A program made the translations under genes and the position numbers. 64,000 bases of DNA from positions 1 through 64,000 of the forward strand of contig JBJOFG010000013.1 in NCBI GenBank assembly GCA_046048875.1, in the 5' to 3' direction. The DNA comes from CAIZGX01 sp046048875. GTDB taxonomy: Bacteria; Bacteroidota; Bacteroidia; Flavobacteriales_D; Sanyastnellaceae. The stretch's first letter is position 1; every line of letters starts with the position of its first letter. Shown here piece after piece: positions 61,759-64,000 of the stretch. Below the pieces are notes generated by a model. That model worked only from the letters and a program-made list of their open reading frames with translations. It did not search any database and was not told where the DNA came from.

Positions 61759-62796
61759 TTACAGCACTATATTTTTCTTCTGAAACAACGCATTCGGAAT
61801 CTTCGGGTCATCAATCTCTTGATAAAACACTTGCGTAATTTCTTGAATGGTCTTGGTTAAATCTTGAATATTCTTTCCACTTGTCATGACCGTTAAGATG
61901 TATGCTTCGCCGTCTAAATAAATAATACCCGACTCATGAATTTCATGCTGCACGCCACCGTCGCCCCATTCGCCGAATTTGTGCGCAACCGGAGTTCCGG
62001 CAGGAAGTCCTTTCAAAAATCCTTCTTTGAAATCGCAACCCGTTAATAGCTTTATAGCGTATTCTGAATTATCAATGGACAAATATCCCGCATTGAACAA
62101 GACTTTCAAGAAGACAGAAAAATCTTCTGCGGAAAGACTGTAGTTCACATCCATGATATTCGGTACAGGCAAACCAACATTGTCGTATGTTTTCTTGAAC
62201 TGTGCGACATTCAAGTTCTTCTTCAATAAAAAAGTAGCGTTGTTGTCGGAATACTTGATCATATAATCGAGCAATTCCCGAATCGTATAGGTCTTTCCAA
62301 CTTCAATTTGTTTTGAATTGTACGATTGTGATGGAATGTAGTCACCGCCAGTAAATGTTACAGGAGCATTGAGAATGCCGGGCTGATGTTCTTCAAACTT
62401 CAAATAAGAAATAAGAATGGGAACTTTAATCAAAGACCCAGGGTGGAAGGGAACCTTTCCCTGAATGCTCATCCAATTCCCTTTCTTGAAATCACGGAGA
62501 TAAACGGAAGCGTTATTCAATGCGCCGTTTTTTTTCTTGTCAGTGATGAGCGTTTCAATCTTTGTTTTTAACGATCCGTATATGGCCGATTCGCTTTCTG
62601 GTTCAGCATATTCCAATGGCTTAATATATTCGTAACCCAACAATCTTTTTATGTTGTATGTGCAGCTTCCACTTGGGGTTGCAGCATTAGCAGCCTGAAT
62701 AGGTGCAGCACTTTTTCTGGTAATTAGAAATGTAGCAGCGCTGCATAGCGCAGAAGTAACAAGCACCGCAGTGAGCGCTTTCTTTTTTGAAATCAT
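61759..62796 (-). CDS. Class A beta-lactamase-related serine hydrolase
   Basis: A 345-residue exported protein with an N-terminal membrane segment (about 7-27) and an Ala-rich linker. The penicillin-recognising fold shows the SxxK pair in HPGSLIKVPILISY (Ser/Lys near 143-146), the SDN-like loop in IKYSDNNATFLL (about 200) and a third motif HKFGEW (near 270) where KTG would be. The Glu166-bearing omega loop of true class A lactamases is not obvious, so it may act on peptidoglycan or another ester/amide and need not give drug resistance. It lies alone between arrays E and F. Confidence 0.87.
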   Translation of the reverse strand: MISKKKALTAVLVTSALCSAATFLITRKSAAPIQAANAATPSGSCTYNIKRLLGYEYIKPLEYAEPESESAIYGSLKTKIETLITDKKKNGALNNASVYLRDFKKGNWMSIQGKVPFHPGSLIKVPILISYLKFEEHQPGILNAPVTFTGGDYIPSQSYNSKQIEVGKTYTIRELLDYMIKYSDNNATFLLKKNLNVAQFKKTYDNVGLPVPNIMDVNYSLSAEDFSVFLKVLFNAGYLSIDNSEYAIKLLTGCDFKEGFLKGLPAGTPVAHKFGEWGDGGVQHEIHESGIIYLDGEAYILTVMTSGKNIQDLTKTIQEITQVFYQEIDDPKIPNALFQKKNIVL

Positions 62797-62926
62797 ACTT
62801 TATTACGTGTTGGTTAGTCCCTTGCAGAAGACGCCGTGAAGATATGTCTTTCATTGAAATTTTGAATTTGAAGTGACTGTTTGTTTTCCTTCACTCTTGG
62901 ATTTCAATCCGCAACTAACGTCGCAG

Positions 62927-63031
62927 ACCCTTGAGAAGCATTCCCCCTCGCAACGTAAGTTGCCCTCGTAACTCATGTTGCCCTCGCGAAGCATTCGCCC
63001 TCGCAACGTATGTTGCCCTCGTCCTTCGGAC
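62927..63031. repeat. Mini-hairpin array F (CCCTCG linker)
   Basis: The same CCCTCG linker, in the same orientation as array E, with hairpins AGAAgcaTTC (weak), CAACgtaaGTTG, TAACtcatGTTG, CGAAgcaTTCG, CAACgtatGTTG and TCCttcGGA. The last GTTG overlaps the -33 element of the tpiA promoter. Confidence 0.92.
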
Positions 63032-63044
63032 TTCATTACCTTTG
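63013..63044 (+). promoter_or_regulatory. Promoter of tpiA
   Basis: TTG at 63013-63015 and TACCTTTG at 63037-63044, 21 nt apart, match the Bacteroidota -33/-7 pattern. The ATG at 63057 follows 12 nt after the -7 box. The -33 TTG is part of the last CAACgtatGTTG hairpin of array F. Confidence 0.7.
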
Positions 63045-63056
63045 CCAAAACTTTAG

Positions 63057-63794
63057 ATGATGCGCTCAAAACTTATCGCTGGAAACTGGAAAATGAATAC
63101 GAATTGGGAAGAGGCGAAAGCCTTGTTCCAAGCGGTGAACGAATTTACTTCCAACAACAAATCAATGGCCGTGTGTGTGCCGGCTTGTTATCTAGCTGGA
63201 CTATGCCCAACACATCCGAATCTTTCGGTGTTCGCGCAAGATTGCAGCGCACATGAGAAAGGAGCATACACCGGAGAAATTTCTGCGACGATGTTGGCTT
63301 CTCTCGGAGTGAAAGGAAGTTTGGTTGGACACAGCGAGCGCAGACAATATCACAATGAAACTTCAGTTTTGTTGAAGCAAAAGGTAGATCAGCTGTTATC
63401 CAATAATTTGACTGCGATTTATTGCATTGGTGAAACGCTTGAAGAGCGCAACAACGAGTTGCACTTCGCTACAGTAACGAAGCAAATTGAAGAAGTAATC
63501 GGACACCTTTCAGCCGAACAAATGAAGGACATTGTCATTGCATACGAACCTGTTTGGGCCATTGGCACTGGCGTTACAGCAAGCAATGAACAAGCGCAAG
63601 AAATGCACGCACACATTCGTTCGTTCTTGAACACCATGTTTGGAGAAGTAGCAAACGACATTCAGATTTTATACGGAGGCAGCATGAACGCCTCGAATGC
63701 TCAGGCTCTTTTGGCTTGTGAAGATGTTGACGGCGGACTAATTGGAGGCGCTTCATTGAAGGTAGCCGATTTCGAATTTATTTACAACGCCTAA
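63057..63794 (+). CDS. tpiA: Triosephosphate isomerase
   Basis: A 245-residue TIM-barrel enzyme interconverting dihydroxyacetone phosphate and glyceraldehyde 3-phosphate. The catalytic residues are seen: Lys in AGNWKMNTNW (near 12), His in LVGHSERRQY (near 90), Glu in AYEPVWAIGTG (near 160), with loop 6 (AIGTGVTAS) and YGGSMNASNA as the phosphate-binding segment. Two adjacent Met codons (63057 and 63060) are possible starts. Its stop overlaps prmA by one base (TAATG), so the two are translationally coupled. Confidence 0.97.
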   Translation: MMRSKLIAGNWKMNTNWEEAKALFQAVNEFTSNNKSMAVCVPACYLAGLCPTHPNLSVFAQDCSAHEKGAYTGEISATMLASLGVKGSLVGHSERRQYHNETSVLLKQKVDQLLSNNLTAIYCIGETLEERNNELHFATVTKQIEEVIGHLSAEQMKDIVIAYEPVWAIGTGVTASNEQAQEMHAHIRSFLNTMFGEVANDIQILYGGSMNASNAQALLACEDVDGGLIGGASLKVADFEFIYNA

Positions 63795-64000
63795 TGCAAT
63801 ACACGGTTTACACGTTTCAAGTTTCTCCGCTTATTCCGGGAAACGATTTAGTTATTGCTTCGTTGAGCGAATTGGCTTTCGATAGCTTTCAAGAAACAGA
63901 AGAAGGGGTAGAGGCGTATGTCCCTTCGCACCTCGACAATGAAGAATTGCAAAAGGCATTGTTGGAATTAATCCTTGAAGATGTGACCATTCATTTCTCG
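63794..64000 (+). CDS. prmA: Ribosomal protein L11 methyltransferase, N-terminal part (partial)
   Basis: A reading frame of 69 codons runs off the window end. It starts MQYTVYTFQVSPLIPGNDLVIASLSELAFDS (split by several helices), followed by FQETEEGVEAYVPSHLD. This matches the N-terminal substrate-recognition domain of PrmA, which methylates ribosomal protein L11, and prmA often follows tpiA in Bacteroidota. The methyltransferase domain lies outside the window, so the assignment rests on the N-terminal pattern and context. Confidence 0.8.
   Translation, partial: MQYTVYTFQVSPLIPGNDLVIASLSELAFDSFQETEEGVEAYVPSHLDNEELQKALLELILEDVTIHFS

Noticed and set aside
61759..62796. Antibiotic-resistance beta-lactamase
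   Set aside because: SxxK and SDN motifs are present, but the KTG motif is changed to KFG and the Glu166 loop is not evident. The serine-hydrolase family name is as far as the sequence allows.

Overview
The window looks like part of a light-using, aerobic member of the Bacteroidota, most likely order Flavobacteriales. This rests on type IX secretion (T9SS) sorting domains on several secreted proteins, a PorP/SprF-type protein beside a giant surface protein, TonB-dependent receptor architecture, promoters of the Bacteroidota form TAnnTTTG with an upstream TTG, A-rich leaders instead of strong Shine-Dalgarno sites, and a proteorhodopsin with Met at the spectral-tuning position. No plasmid, prophage or IS transposase was seen.

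Layout. 1-100: 3' end of a 5S rRNA gene and its terminator. 258-2463: a small secreted protein, an aldo/keto reductase and an HMG-CoA-lyase-like enzyme. 2479-12468: a long minus-strand run for envelope and glycan work (LptF/G permease, two GT4 and one GT2 glycosyltransferases, PhoD-like phosphatase, START-like protein, GWxTD protein, ComEC). 12512-14838: a T9SS-exported trypsin-like protease and uracil-DNA glycosylase. 14842-21353: a photobiology island with a SbtA bicarbonate transporter and a small unknown partner, a divergent LysR regulator, a lycopene cyclase fused to a Blh-type beta-carotene dioxygenase, proteorhodopsin, and a divergent photolyase-like gene with a DUF2256 mini-protein. 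21350-24051: a putative amidoligase/papain-like peptidase pair and a protein made of six 20-residue repeats. 24170-35469: split transketolase, YchF, a lipoprotein, rhomboid, a PH-domain protein, TamB, a crotonase and citrate synthase. 35983-40306: a four-helix-bundle S23-type gene, a thioredoxin-like lipoprotein and two POT peptide transporters. 40408-50496: a surface adhesin locus (PD40 lipoprotein, SprF-like, 1898-residue MopE-repeat protein, L-type lectin protein). 50527-55913: a DnaJ/TerB protein, exonuclease III, fused isobutyryl-CoA mutase and an ArsR-type regulator. 55991-64000: a TonB receptor with a T9SS beta-helix protein, a class A beta-lactamase-like hydrolase, triosephosphate isomerase and the start of prmA.

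How the genes fit together. The photobiology island would make retinal from lycopene with one fused protein, load it on a proton-pumping rhodopsin, take up bicarbonate under LysR control and repair light damage. The secreted proteins carry T9SS tails and share the window with their surface partners.

The most unusual structure is non-coding. Six intergenic stretches (about 24081, 33115, 35521, 36312, 61652 and 62927) are mosaics of tiny hairpins with mostly 3-4 nt loops, joined by short constant linkers that differ from locus to locus. The two stem arms change together from copy to copy, so pairing is kept while sequence is not. Two of these array pairs bracket single genes, the S23-type gene and the beta-lactamase-like gene. 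I do not recognise this as a named repeat family.
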